NCBI GenBank assembly: GCA_905250075.1
Contig: CAJNOP010000022.1
Coordinates: 2,505,981-2,569,980, forward strand
Origin: Rotaria sp. Silwood1
Lineage: Eukaryota > Rotifera > Eurotatoria > Philodinida > Philodinidae
Length of the DNA: 64,000 nucleotides
Reading direction: 5' to 3'
Below, piece after piece: positions 1 through 13,071 of the stretch (position 1 is the first letter of the stretch; each line of letters begins with the position of its first letter). The position numbers and the translations under genes are program-made. Under the pieces are notes generated by a model, which made no database searches, was not told the DNA's origin, and saw only the letters and a program-made list of their open reading frames with translations.

Positions 1-80
1 TAGAAAAAAGAAAAAAAATGAACAGGACTAATCAGTATATACAGAACAAAAAAAATGTCTGAATCTTTCTTTTTTCTTGT

Positions 81-3000
81 TTAATGACGATGAGAACGAT
101 ATTTTAATTCAATTTGTTCAAGTAAAAGATCAATTGGTAATGAACATGGTACACTAGAAAGTATTGATTGATGAAATAAATTTAATTTTCTTGCAAAATT
201 TTCATCACTATCATTTATTAGATTTGGAATATTTGAACAAATCAAAGCATAATTAAGGATAGATAAAAGTCTTCGACTTATATCGATAAGACTGATTCTA
301 AAAAAGGCAGAAAAAAAAACATTATTATTGATGAATGTTGGATAAAGACAAAAAAAGATCGATTACTTTTTGAAATATTTATCAGCGATAACATCTGCTA
401 ATTGATCACATAATCGATGAACTTGAGAAAGAATATTTGTATGTATACGATTAGAAAGTGATGTCTACAAATAGAATTATTTATCATTTATCGAATTGAA
501 ATGTCTTCTATCAAGTTTATTATTAGGACTAAAAGTTCAATATATAGGTCAAGTGATATATCATGTCCAGTATAAAGTAGAACATGAAAAAATGTAACTA
601 GAAACGTGTGGAACCAACTTTACTCTCGATTCTGGTCGTCAGAATTCAGACTGGAATTAGGAGAATAAATTTTATCTGAATCACAATCGTATATTACACT
701 TAAATACTCTGTAGTTTTCAACGAATTCTCTTATAAATTCTATCAATCAGAACATTATTCGAGAAAATTGATACAAAAAAGTGTTAGTCGTTGAATAGCC
801 ATGACATTAGCCAAATCGATACCTGCTGTTTGAACTCATATTACATTCTTAAGAAAGTCTTCATTAGACTAGAAGGATCCTAAAAGAGTTTGTGCCCATG
901 AACATATGGAGCCGATTTATGATCATTTTACTATATTTTAGTTCCAGAATTAGGTACTTACCGAAAAGTCAAATAATGGAATTTCAGTCTAAAATTTTGC
1001 CGATCGAGAGGCCTAATAACTCTGGGAATATCCTGTAAATATTAACAGAAAAGCATGTTTCTTTGTCTAGTTATTGAATTTCCAAGTAGACTCGATTTTT
1101 GTGGCATATACGTGACAAAAGACCATTTCCTAAAAGTTCAACATCTTGACAAAGGACCATTCTTTTCAGCTATAGCTGTCAGAATATTCCAAGAGACATC
1201 AGACCATCTGTGGACGAAACCTTAGGTCAAAATTCTGTTATTTAATTTTTCGGTACATATCTAAAGCTCGATCGATAAGTCGGTAAAATGGTGATAAATT
1301 GGATCTAGTGGTCTATGTACGCAAACTGTTTTAGAATTTGAGAATAAAACTATTACCTATTATTTTTAGAAACTTTTGGAAAAGAAAGAATTAAAAGAAT
1401 CCTCAAAATATTCATTTATAATAAATAATAGAAACTGTCAGCTGTGAATAATCTGTCTAGGAAACAAATGTCTACATGAAAATCAAATGAAAAAAAAAGA
1501 ATGGTGCAGCTGTAGTTGAGAAAAATAGTTCATCATCAGTTTTATTGTAATATGCGAAGACTACACGTGTGCGAGTCAAGATCAACAAATTAAAAAAATA
1601 TTTTGTTTAACATCAAAACCGTGAGACAAGATCCTAGACAGATCTAACAAACATGATTTTAATACTTCTTTTTTTATCATGATTTTCATTTGAGTTTTGA
1701 AATAATGATTTGATAATCATTCTACATGAAATCTATTATATTCTTCAACTTGTTTTATTCGATTGAAATTTCTGATCCAAGAATAATGATGTCTAATCAT
1801 AGCTCACGAAGTATGATTTTAGAAGGAGAAATGACAGTGCTAATTTTAAAAAGATCGTTTGAATGGTTTATGCTAACTATAGTATCATGAGTCTTGATTT
1901 AAAATTCATTCATAGATATTTCACATACTTGACCATGTCTTATTCTATCAAAAATAATCAGTAATTCAATATATTGTCTTGCAAAACCACCGCGTCTACT
2001 CCAATGTGCAATATTCGCTCGTTGATGATCTAATAAATCTAATACTTCTTTTGCAAATTCATAATCTCCTAAAACAGATTAAATGTGTATATAAATACTA
2101 AGAAATAAAAACTAATAAAACCTTTTAAAAGTGTATCATGAAAAACATAATAACAATAAGTATCATGTGCTTTTCGCCATTGTTTTGCATCAATCCAGAG
2201 ACGAACAGCATTCATCCATTGTTTATCATATTCAGCTCGTTGTGCTTTAGCTGATAAGATCATATTTATAGGAATATTATATTTATCCACGAGTGTTTGT
2301 TCTTCTTGTGTTAAATCGATATTTGATGTTACATGACGGTGAAGAAACTCATTAATCATTTTTTTTCGACTAGAAACAAAACAAAAGAATACAATTTTCT
2401 TTTTCCTCATAAACAACACATCAATTTATATACTTCGTTGATTCATTAATATGAAGTAATACAAATATTGCTAATTGCCAAAAACCAAGATTTTCAAGTT
2501 GTCGAGCAAAATTAACATGTAAACAAGCATCATTCTCAATTGATAATGGATAACTACCTAATGATTGGAGTGTTATATATAACATCCAACTAAAAATATA
2601 AAATAGTCTAAGAAAAGAAAAAACAAAACAATGAAGAACAGATTATTTTACCTTAGACGATAATCAAATGCATTTTGAGTATATGAATGAACATCAAATA
2701 CGTTATCAATTGGATATGTATCATCAGTATAAAGTTTTAATAATTTCCAACGAAGATCAAGAGCTTTAGTATTTCCATAATGAGCTATTGGTTCAAGCCA
2801 ATAATGATCTTGATATGCTGTTTCAAAATCACGAACAATAGTTGAAATCGAATCTGATGCAGAATTAGCAAACCTAAACAAAATAATACATTGTCATGGA
2901 GTTTTTCATTCTATTATCTATTTCAAAATATTGTATACTCCACTGTGTTTTGAATAAATTTTGATAGCAATATCCTAGAGGCCTGCAGTTTTCATCATTG

Positions 3001-6000
3001 AAGTGATAAAATCTGGGATTATTCAAGTATATCGAAGTTTGCTTGATCAGCAATCGACCAATCAGATGTGTTCTACGTGAAGATTCTTGACAACGATATT
3101 TTGAAACTATTTCTCTTTTGATTTATGCAGGGACAACGTTCCTAACTTATTCTCTTCGAGAGTTATAAGCTTTTTCTTGATACCATTAATTTCAGGAAAT
3201 TAACCTATGATCATCTAGAAAAGCAGCTAGATACGGATAATTCATCGTGCTGAATCGAACGATGATACCCTTTTTTTTAGGTTAGAAATGATCTGACTCT
3301 ATTATTTCAATATTTCCAAAATGTCGACTCCTTTCATTACATGAAGGCTGATTGTGGAATTCCAGAAATATTGAGATAAAAGAGTCAGATCATTGTGAAA
3401 TTTAAAAAGCAAATATTAGTATTGAACCCTGCATGATGAATTAAGCGTGTTTAATTGCTTTTTCGCGTGATCACAGATCAATTGTTTGAAATCAGTGATC
3501 TTAGGATAAGTCTTGTAGCTCTCGAAACGAAACAAGTTAGGAATGTTTGCCTTGCGTAGATCGAAAGAGAAATAGCTGTAGAATACTGTTTTCGAAAACT
3601 TCTAACAATAATTCACATGATTGATCCATTGCTGACCAATCAATTTACGATATAATTCGATCGCTCCCCGAGTCTTCTCTCTTAAATTATGAAAACTGTA
3701 AATCTCCATGATGTTTTTGTCAAATGTTATTCAAGAAACGGAGGAGCACATCATATTTTCAAATGGATCGTAATACAACAATTGACTTGATTGTCTTGTA
3801 AATAAAAGTAACTATTGATCAATTGTTTTTGATATTCGAAAACAGATGGTTCACTGTAGGGATTTTTAGAAGAAGTAACGATTATTTTCATAATGATGTG
3901 GTGAAATTTTTTCTTTGTTATTAAAGTTTAAGTTCAAAAAGTCCATTTCATAGAAAAGAAGCTGTTAAAACAATTCCTGCGGGACTATAATGTGAAACAC
4001 GACAAAGCGGCTGTTGCTCGTCATAGGAAGATTGTTATATTCTATCTATCTTGGGACACATTGCTCGATCATCTTTTCACTTAATTCTTTAGAAATGCAA
4101 TAAAGGAGTAGTTCGTTTTTATAATGAAACATTATTAATATACGCTCTATCATCGCATAGCAACAACACGTCTGTCTATCACGATTTGTAGAGACTATAA
4201 ATTTTTAGTTCTATGGCATTCAAACGATTTTTCTCGAAATATACCAAATAACTTTGCGGAATTCGGACCAGTCTTCAATGAATCGGCATGGAAGATTTTC
4301 GATCATACTTAGATTAATAATGATATGTATTTCCGTGTTGAAGCAACATGAAGGTATCAAGTCAATATTAGGAAAATGCTTTGTTTGACTGACAAGATCA
4401 GTTGACTGTTTTTAAAATTCTAGGGCTATAGTGTGGGATTCAACGTTGTACTATATCTATTTCCTTTCATTTTCTATTGGCTCATAATATAATCCAGTCC
4501 ATTCCTTTTTTTTGTCAAATCGATATTAGTTACCAAAGATGTAGAGCTAATGCCATTTGCCAATAAATAGTTCGATTTTGATCTACTAAATTGTGGCCTT
4601 TCACAATAAATTCACCAGATAAAATTGCAATAGTTCTTTGAAAATCTTTTGTATAAACATCAACAATCTAAACGAAAAATCAAATAGACAAGAAAAAGCC
4701 TATTGACAATATCTTACATCTTCATGTGCACAATGACGAAGAATATCACGAACACTATTACTACCCGATGCAGCATGAACAAGTGCTGCTAATCGAAGAT
4801 CACCTTCGTCTCGTGCAAATTTTACACAATCATTAAAAAGACCACGAGATAATAATTCACAATTTGCCATTATCCATTGCTAGAACATAATATAGAAATA
4901 TAAATATTAATAATCTTATTAATTATTTAACATACTTGTTGTTGCGGTTGACTCAATATACATTGATGTAACCAATTAGATAGCATATGACGTCGTTTTT
5001 GCTCGTCAAAATAAGCTTGATTAATTATTTGAATATTTGTTGGTGTTTCAATAGGTCCCCATAATAAACGACATAATTCAAAAACTTGTAACGAATAATC
5101 AGCTAATGATTGGAATGAATTATTATCGTCCATATTTTCTATTCGGTCAAGAAAAAAAATTAATAAATCACATTATCATGTGGACTCAAAAATTTTTCGA
5201 TGGGAAAATTATTCAAAACTTTTTTTGCAGAGGATTGACGCTTAATCAAAGAACAACTGTTGCGCAAAAGACAAGCGGTGTAAAAAGACCGAATCCAGTG
5301 GAAGTTTTCTATTTCATGAAAGAATCGCTTCGGGTGTCAAATCGCTTTTTGACCAAGACGACTTTCATGTTTTTGAGTGCTACTGAGTAATAGAAAAGAC
5401 TACCATGACTTTGTTTTCACGGTCTTCGTTCTTAAGATATTGAAATTATACTGCAGTTTTCATCAATAAGCTATGGTCTCCCTTGGATCTCGTGGAAAAT
5501 CGATTTTCGCTTTCACACTTTGCATGAACCAAAGTCTTCAATGAAATCAGTTCATTGTGCAAGTTGTAAATTTTCTATTATCTCCTATCCTGAGATATCA
5601 AGTAGTCTAAATTCTGTCGTCTATAAAAGCTTTTTTTTTTCATATATTTACATCGCCAAAAAGGAGACACTAATTACATAATCAACTAATCTCATTAAAA
5701 ATTTTGTTGATGTGTAGTTCGAAATTCGAAGGTCGATTTTCCACTTGAACTAAGAGAGATCGCAGCTTGATGTAGAAAACTCAGTAAAGTTTCAATATCT
5801 TGGAACCAAAAGTCCAGAAAATCAAATCATTCCAGACTGCCCTATTACACTTTAATGCTCATCAAATGAACAACATCTCGATTGAACAGCGATCAGATAC
5901 CTGGAGACGTTTCTTCGTCAATTCAGTTCGATTTGAGTGACTTTTGAAGATACGATGAAAGTTGATATCAATATTCATCAAATTGATTTTAAACTAAGAC

Positions 6001-9000
6001 GTACTAGACCATCGGGAATAGGATAATTGATATTTTTTTGGAGATGAGGAGTGAAGAAGGGCTCGAAAATTCAGTAGAAATCCAAAATATTTTACTGAGA
6101 GTACTTTCATTCTTGGAGTGCTAGCAATGGTGACCGAAGACGAAAGAAGAACAAAACTCACCGTGATCTACAATAGACGAGCTTCCATTAGACCGTCCTT
6201 CTCCGATTCTATTCGCCTCGCAACTACATTGTCTGCTTATTTTTATGTCACTTTCTTCCAAAGCAAGGTGGTGAATGGTGTTTCAAAACTCGGTTACTGT
6301 CTAAAGTTATCACGAAGCTGTGAAACATTCGCAAAAAATCAGAAGTATCATAGATCAAGATGAGGAAGTGGATTTTTTTTTTCTTCTGTAGAACTAATGT
6401 TAAAGACATGGCTATCGATGTTCTTGACTCTCTTTACACATAATCGTGTGTAGTCTTTTGTGAAACACGATCTAAAAAAGACTGTTGAAGAATATGGTTG
6501 AAAATTTGGATCTTTCCCCTCAAGGATTGTGACAGACGTTATTGATATACAATTAGAGACCGTATAATAATAACGTCTAGTTCTAATATATGAACTACTT
6601 CCTTGTTGCATTTTTGAAGGATTAAGTTAAAGTATAGTGAATAAATGTGTTCCAAATAAATAGAATAAAAACAGGTCTCCATGATTAGCAACAACAGCTA
6701 CATTATGTTTCTCGTTTTAATTCCGCAGGAATTACGTTAATCGTGATTTTTTGTAAATAAATTCATTGTCGTTTTCATTCATCAATCTAGATTCGAAGTC
6801 TTATAGTTATTATACCCACCGAAGTAGCTTCATTCAAAAACAAATTTATTAAAATAAAAAAGTCTCAATCCAAAATGATTATTAGTATATATATATATAT
6901 CTTGATTAAAAAATATGATGCCGTTTGTTTCGAACATGTCGCTATTTAAATGTTCTATTCATTGAGCTTACTTTCATCTAAAACTTTGGTATAAAAGTCA
7001 ATAAATCGTTGTGCAACATCTGGATCTTGACGAACTTGAAAATAAGGCACATCTGAATTTCCTTCTATTTGTTGTACACATGATGAAAAATAAATTTCGA
7101 AAAAATTTTCTAATTCATCAATTGTTTGTTGATTAAAATTCATTGGTGTTTGGAGTAAAATACGTGTTTCATTTAAAGCTAAAAGAAAAACATGTCAAAA
7201 AAAATCTAATTCGCAAGATTGTCTATGGTTGTTTACTATCAATGGATCCATATTGAAGATAATGTGAAAAATTTGTTCGAAAATATTTTCCCCGAATTTT
7301 TGCAATATTTTTTGGTAAATTCGAATAAACACGTTCACGCATAGGTTTTAGTGGAGCATTGAATGTTATTTGAGTTTTATCTTGTTCCACTGTAGTATGT
7401 TTTTCAATTAATGGTTCTACAAAAAATAACACTACAATATTTCTATTGAAATATAATAATTATTTTACCATGAGCGATTGGAATTGATCGATTATCGGAA
7501 GTAATAATTTTTGTTGATGTGATCATTTGATCTAAATGAAAGAAAAGACTAAGAAATGAAATGTTATATGATTTATTTATTGTTACCATTTGTTGGTTGA
7601 AAACCATCAAAATCATCTTCATCATCATCATCACAAAACATTGATTGTACTAATTGTTCAACATCATTTGGTCTTAAACCAATTAATGATTGATTTGTAA
7701 ATCGAACATTTTGTTGTTGTCGTTGTTGTGGATGTGTAATTAATGATGTTGTATTTTCTTTTTCTTCCATATCCATTGGTTGAGATTTTGGTGATGATAA
7801 TGCATATGTGTCATTTAATGCAATTGTTTGATCGAGAAAATTTGAATGAATTGGTTTTGTTATTTGTTGTTGTGGTTGTTTAACAACAACAACAAAATCA
7901 TCTTCACTACCATCAAGACCATAGCGTGTAAAATGTTTTACCATAAATGTCCATGAACCATCAGTTACACCATAATTAATAAATTCTCCATCGAATTTTT
8001 TTGTTACTTCACGTAAATAATCATTATAATTCATAGCTCTAATACGTTCAATTTCAGTTATTTCTTTTCGTGTTGTTCGATCAATTGGATAAACACCATA
8101 CAATGTTATACGAGCTGGAATATTTAATTCTTTACCAACAGGTGGTTTATTATTATCATCAGGATAGACTGTTACTTCATGACGATCAATTTCAACTAAA
8201 GGAAAAAGAAATTTATACAATTTAAATTATAAACTATATTTGTTTTTTACTGATTCGATCAAGATCAAGACCGGCAACATTCACTTGACCATAGAATGTA
8301 ACTGAACCATATTTTTCATGTCCAACTGTAAATTGTTTTACAATACATTGACCTTGATCATCAAATAATGATTTTAATTCTGACATGGACGGTCTCATAT
8401 AATAATATTCACGTGTTAATTTTGGTAAATGATAAGCATTAGAAATAGAATTTGATTTTGTTATGTTTGTATAATCATAATCATGTGAAGGTTTCGTTCG
8501 TTGAATTGAACTAGTTGAGGTCGATGATGGAGGTGGTGTTGTTGATGGTGGAGGTGGAGATGTTGGCGATTGAACAAGTGTTGTTGATGGATGAGACATT
8601 GGAGGTGATGGTTGTTTATGAACAATAAGTGGAGTTGAATGATGAAGAGGTAACATTCCACGATTGACATCTAAAAACAATAAATACAAAAATTGTTCAA
8701 TGTTTTTCAATACAAAGAATCTCGCTATAGTCGGTGACCTATCCTGAGTCAGGACGTCATATATATAAATATATGGTTAGGTAGAGCAAATGAAGGTACA
8801 TCGAATGATATATAAGAAATCAGGTTTTATCAAAGTTTTTAAGTGTTTAGGATCAATAAACCGATTATAATGTTCTCAGGATATTATACAATATTCATTC
8901 CCTTTTTTGGTCTCTGAGATGTCCTAGCATGAACTGACATAAGTTTGATATTTAAAACCTATTTGATACAGTTATAGGTACTTTTCAAATTTCTATGATC

Positions 9001-12000
9001 AATAGTTTTTATCGTTGCTTTTTTCATACTTGAAAATGGTTTCTTTTCTTAGGTCAAGATTATTTCTTGACTACGTGATATTCCAATGTATTCCACTCTG
9101 TACCGCAGAACCAGTGAGTACCAACGAAAAACTTTTAAAAAGTACACACTATCAATCTGTATCTGTTTTATACATAACATCTTTGGGAAAAGAAGGAACT
9201 CATTGTTAACCTTCAAGATTGTTCTCTACAATAGCCTATTTTCCTATATGAAGGGGCTGACATGTTGAGGATATTTTATTAATAATCAATGGCTTTATTA
9301 AAAATCTTGTGTGCTAATAAGCAGCATAGCATTCTTAATAAGTTGATATAAATAACGCCTTCATTAGCGGGAAAATATTTTTTTTGACCTCCAGATTCCT
9401 AGAGCTAAGTGCGGCTATAGAGTTGCAGAAAGAATGTCTGTTATTTTTATTGTTGCTTGTTTTAAATTCATATACCAAGTATCTAGGTTTGACTTGTACA
9501 TGAAACTCTATAAGAATCTATTAGTCTAAAACATATAAAGTTCGATAGTGTGCAAATTTCGAGAAAGTTTCACGTCGATACTTACTTTTCAGTGATACAG
9601 AACTAAACACACTGAAATATGATTAAGTCAAGAAATAACCTAGATCTTGAACAGGGAATCATTTTTAAATACAAAGACAGAAGTGATAAAAACTATTGAT
9701 CGTAAAAAAATTAAAGAACATCTATAACTGTATCGAATTCAGTTTAAAAACAAAATTTTCCTAAGTTTATCTTAGATACCAAAATGTCGATGAGGACCTT
9801 ATCATATTTCATAAGCGTGGTAATCAATGTATTAACTTATACCACATCAAAATGTTCGTAAAACGTGATCTCTTATATGTTATTCGAAGCGCTGCAACTG
9901 GCTCTACAAAAGCGATATATATGGTTTCCTGGCTCATTGATAGGTCACCATATATGGTGGCATTCTTTCCATTTAAAATAAACATACTTGATGGATTTAA
10001 AGTTTGTTCATTATTAACAGTTGTTGATGAGACATGAGCTGAAGCAGTATCAATTGTTGTTGTAGATGATGTTGATGATGGTATTGTATGAACAGTTGAA
10101 AGAATATTTGTATTATTATTCATATTAGCTAATGTTTCAAGTTCAGCAAGACGTCTTAATGGATAAAGTGAACGAATAGATTCGGATTGAAATGATGAAT
10201 CAATAAAGTCATTTGATAAACGTAATTTTGACATTTTATTTCTTCCAATTAAAACAAGTTCTTCTTCTTCACTAAAATCTGCTGTTAATGGACTTTTAAT
10301 TTGCCCGGTTGTTGGTGTTGTTGGTTGATTAGGTGATTTGATTTCGTCATTTATTATATTTGGTGATGATGATGAAGAAACAGGTTTTAATTTAAAACGA
10401 ATATCAACTAACGGACGAGCTGAAGATGTTTTACGTGAATTTGATTGTAAAGATAATGTTATTGGTGATGCTGTAGATGTTGTAATTGTTGTTGGTGTTG
10501 TTGATGGAGTTGATACAACAATTAAATCAGTTGGTGGTTTTATTTGATCAATATTATTGAAATCTTTTTTTCCACGACTAGCAAATGGATCAAGAAGTGA
10601 TGCAGCAAGAAATCTTTGTTGAACTAATGATACGGATTGTTGACTTTGTATCTGAGTAATATTTGTTGGTGCAGCGAAACCTGTTGTTGCTGTTGTTGTT
10701 GTTGATGATGATCCAAATGGTGTAGAAAAACCAAATGATGGAGTTGCTGTTGATGCTGTTGGTTGAGATTGAGAAAAATTAAAACCAGTAAATGGTTGAG
10801 GATTAAAAATTGATGAAGTTGTTGTTGCTGGTGCCGTTGAACCAAATAAAGTCGGTGCAGTACTTGTTCCTGTTGATGGAAATGAAAATGGTGCTGCAGC
10901 TGGAGCAGCTGTTGTCGTACTAAAACCACCAAAAACTGGAGCTGTACTAGCTGTTGATGTAGCTGGATTACCAAAGATACTTGTTGTCGCTGCTGGTGCA
11001 CTAGAACCGAAGCCTGTAAATGCTGGTGAACTTGTTGTGGCACCAAATACAGGTGCAGCTGCACTTGTTGTTGTACCAAATATATTTGTTGTAGCTGATT
11101 GAGTACCAAACGGATTTGTAATTGTCGGATTTGCCGTTGTTGTAGAAGTTGGAACACCAAATATACTTGTTGTAGTAGTTGGACCCGTCGTACCAAAAGG
11201 TGTGGATGTTGTTGGGTGCGAAAATATACTTGTACTTGGAGTTGCTTGAGATCCAAAAGAAAATGGTGTTGATGTACTTGATGTTGTTCCGAAGCCTTAG
11301 AAGTTTAATTCATTTATTTTTTTTTTCTTAGAATATAAATTTGAACTTTTACCGAATGTAGGTTGAGTTGTAGCTGGCTTAGCACCAAATGGACTTGCTG
11401 TTGTTGTTGAACCAAAAATACTTGTTGACGGTTGTGCTGTACCAAAAAGTGAACTTGTTGCTGGTGTTGTTGATGTTGCCGTACCAAATGGACTAGCTGT
11501 TGTAGCTGCTGACGTTCCAAACATACTTGTTGTTGGTGCTGTACTTGTACCAAAAGTAAATGAAGGTGCTGATGTTGCCGTTGCAGCTAAATAAAATAAA
11601 CCGATTGAATAAAAAAAAAACTTTTTGTACTACGAAAGATTAATTATACCGAATGGACTTGCTGTTGTAGTTGTTGTACTACCGAAAATATTCGGTGCCG
11701 TCGATGGAGCAGAATATGTTGCTAGAACAAAAGAAACAAATGTTCATAATTATATTTTAAAAGAAAGAGATTTCAATTACTGCTAGCACCAAAAGGTGCT
11801 GGACTAAATGGTGTTGCTGATGAAAACGTTGTTGAACCAAATAATGAAGGTGTTGCTGAAAATTTTCGATTTGACTGATAATCTTCCATACGTAATTCTT
11901 CCAATGATTTATTTGTATATTCCTTCATTGCACATATACATTGAAGTTTAGTATTTATTGTTTGAAATGTATTATTTTTTGTACGCATTGTATCTAAACA

Positions 12001-12696
12001 TACAAAAACAACAAAATATCTTGTATTGCATTTTAATAAATATGAATTCATTTACCTTGCCCAGATACAGCTTCAAATTTAACTGTTGTACCCACCTGAG
12101 TTGTACCTGCTACAGTTGAACCAAATATACTAGTTGTTGGTGCAGGTTGTGCAGCACCAAATGTTGTTGCTGATGGACCAAATATTGATGTTGTTGGAGC
12201 TGCTTGTTGACTAGTACCAAATAAAGATGTTCCACCAAAACCTAAAAATAAAATTTAAATTATGATGTTTATTAATATTATTTTTTTGTTTTATCTTTAC
12301 CTGTTGTGCCAGTAGCTGGCGTAGTAGAAGCTGGTGTAGTACCAAATGTAGTTGTACTACCAAATGGACGAATAGTTGATGTATTTTGTAATCCAGTACC
12401 AAATGTAAGTGGTTGTGATGCAGCTGGCGTTGCTGTTGATGCAGTTCCAGTTGGAGTACCAAATGTAAATGTTGAATTTAATGAAGGAGCAGCTGTATTA
12501 GTTGCTGGTGTAGGTGTAGAACCAAACAAAAATCCAGTTGTTGCCGGAGCCGCAGTGGTAGTGGTTGATGTTGCACCAAAAGCTGTAAAAAAAATAAACA
12601 AAAGAAAATAAATGAAATATCATATAACTCTGATTACATACGATTTGAAGGTGCCGTACTACCACCAAATGAAAATTGACTGGTACCTCCGAACAT
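81..12696 (-). CDS. NUP98: NUP98-NUP96 nucleoporin precursor
   Basis: Precursor that self-cleaves into Nup98 (FG-repeat pore and mRNA-export nucleoporin) and Nup96 (scaffold member of the Y-complex). The ATG at 12696 opens MFGGTSQFSFGG. FG/GLFG-type repeats fill exons 12642-12696, 12301-12582, 12056-12241, 11781-11993, 11650-11721, 11353-11586 and 9988-11295. The GLEBS (RAE1/Gle2-binding) motif spans the 12056/11993 exon junction (TVKFEAVSGQ, then AMKEYTNKSLEELRMEDYQ). The autoproteolytic domain lies in about 7586-8670 (PPVGKELN, GSWTFMVKHFTRYG). Nup96 follows in exons at about 7214-7419, 6965-7178, 4920-5138, 4719-4878, 4530-4665, 2650-2878, 2433-2590, 2120-2368, 1940-2071, 362-467 and 81-299, ending in TAA at 81-83. 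Domain order and Nup96 helices match the animal protein throughout, so the identity is firm. Four of its introns exceed 1.3 kb and hold long inverted repeats. Its 5' end is head-to-head with ArfGAP. Confidence 0.93.
829..1330. repeat. Long inverted repeat in NUP96 intron (family A)
   Basis: This lies in the intron between exons at about 467 and 1940. It aligns, along most of its length, with the reverse complement of the hairpin at 41045-41607: shared stretches include TTTGAACTCATATT near 829, AAAATTTTGCC near 993 and ACTCGATTTTTGTG near 1090. It is therefore a second, more diverged copy of the same foldback element in an unrelated gene. Its own arms have drifted further apart than those of the 41-kb copy. 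Confidence 0.6.
2910..3775. repeat. Long inverted repeat in NUP96 intron
   Basis: Imperfect palindrome centred near 3345 with arms of about 410 nt. The inner arms show the pairing best: AAATGATCTGACTCTATTAT near 3286-3305 against the reverse complement of ATAAAAGAGTCAGATCATT near 3376-3394. Outward, TTCCTAACTTATTCTCTTCG (near 3140) pairs with CGAAACAAGTTAGGAA (near 3526), and GCAGTTTTCATCATT (near 2986) with AATTATGAAAACTGTAAA (near 3684). It occupies the 5' half of a 1.65-kb intron (about 2879-4530). No protein-coding capacity is visible. Confidence 0.75.
3985..4195. repeat. Shorter inverted repeat, same NUP96 intron
   Basis: Second palindrome in the same intron. CACGACAAAGCGGCTGTTGC (near 3999-4018) and the following bases pair with the complement of CATCGCATAGCAACAACACG and CTATCACG (near 4151-4182). 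Arms are about 65-80 nt and identity is lower than in the neighbouring palindrome, so this call is weaker. Confidence 0.45.
5300..5960. repeat. Long inverted repeat in NUP96 intron
   Basis: Imperfect palindrome inside the 1.8-kb intron between exons at about 5138 and 6965, centred near 5630, with arms of about 300 nt. Pairing blocks: AAGATATTGAAATTATACTG (near 5436) with the complement of CAGTAAAGTTTCAATATCTT (near 5783), and GTGGAAAATCGATTTTCGC (near 5491) with GAAGGTCGATTTTCCAC (near 5727). The short open frames here are shadows inside the repeat. Confidence 0.7.
8725..9960. repeat. Intron-length inverted repeat in NUP98
   Basis: The intron runs from 8671 to 9987 (donor GTATGT on the minus strand at 9987, acceptor at 8671), and this palindrome fills nearly all of it, about 54 nt from the acceptor and 27 nt from the donor. 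Arms are about 600 nt, centred near 9350. Pairs: GGTGACCTATC (near 8735) with GATAGGTCACC (near 9939); GATACAGTTATAGGT (near 8966) with its complement near 9724; GATCAATAGTTTTTATC (near 8998) with GATAAAAACTATTGATC (near 9685); TATTTCTTGACTACGTGATA (near 9059) with the complement near 9628. Element and intron are nearly the same unit. Confidence 0.82.
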
Positions 12697-13071
12697 TTCA
12701 AAATTTCTGAAATTTCAATTGATCATACAAATGACGAAGAAGTATTTATCGTCTGATAATTTCAATTCTTTTTTTCATTCGTGTCTAACAGGATAACTTT
12801 AAAACGAATGAAATTAGTTTACAGATGTCGTTCATTATTTTTTTTTTTGAAAATCAAAATCAAAATTATTTTAAATAAAAAAAAGAAATTGTTATATTTT
12901 GGAAATTTAACTTTTTAATAATATATATCTATCTATAGATTGAACCAATTGGCGTATTGCTGACGATGCAACTAACGAATTATGAGAAAGAACAACTGTT
13001 GGCTGGCAGTTTATTTGCTTTTCACTTTTAAATAAATAGAATTTACTATAATCAAGGTTACGAAAAATCTA
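12697..13071. promoter_or_regulatory. Shared divergent promoter, NUP98 / ArfGAP
   Basis: A gap of 375 bp between the NUP98 ATG (minus, 12696) and the ArfGAP ATG (plus, 13072). It is AT-rich with A/T homopolymers near 12838-12900 and no TATA box that I would defend. Head-to-head placement implies one bidirectional promoter for two housekeeping genes; this is inference from layout only. Confidence 0.5.

Noticed and set aside
6118..6611. Open frames of 81-87 codons inside a NUP96 intron
   Set aside because: No family motif, overlapping on opposite strands, within a large intron with good splice sites outside.
10624..11256. Minus-strand Gln/Leu/Val-rich 210-codon frame
   Set aside because: It overlaps the NUP98 FG-repeat exon in another frame; the FG frame is open over the whole exon 9988-11295.
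12306..12611. Plus-strand Val/Ala-rich frame
   Set aside because: Antisense shadow of the FG-repeat exon 12301-12582.
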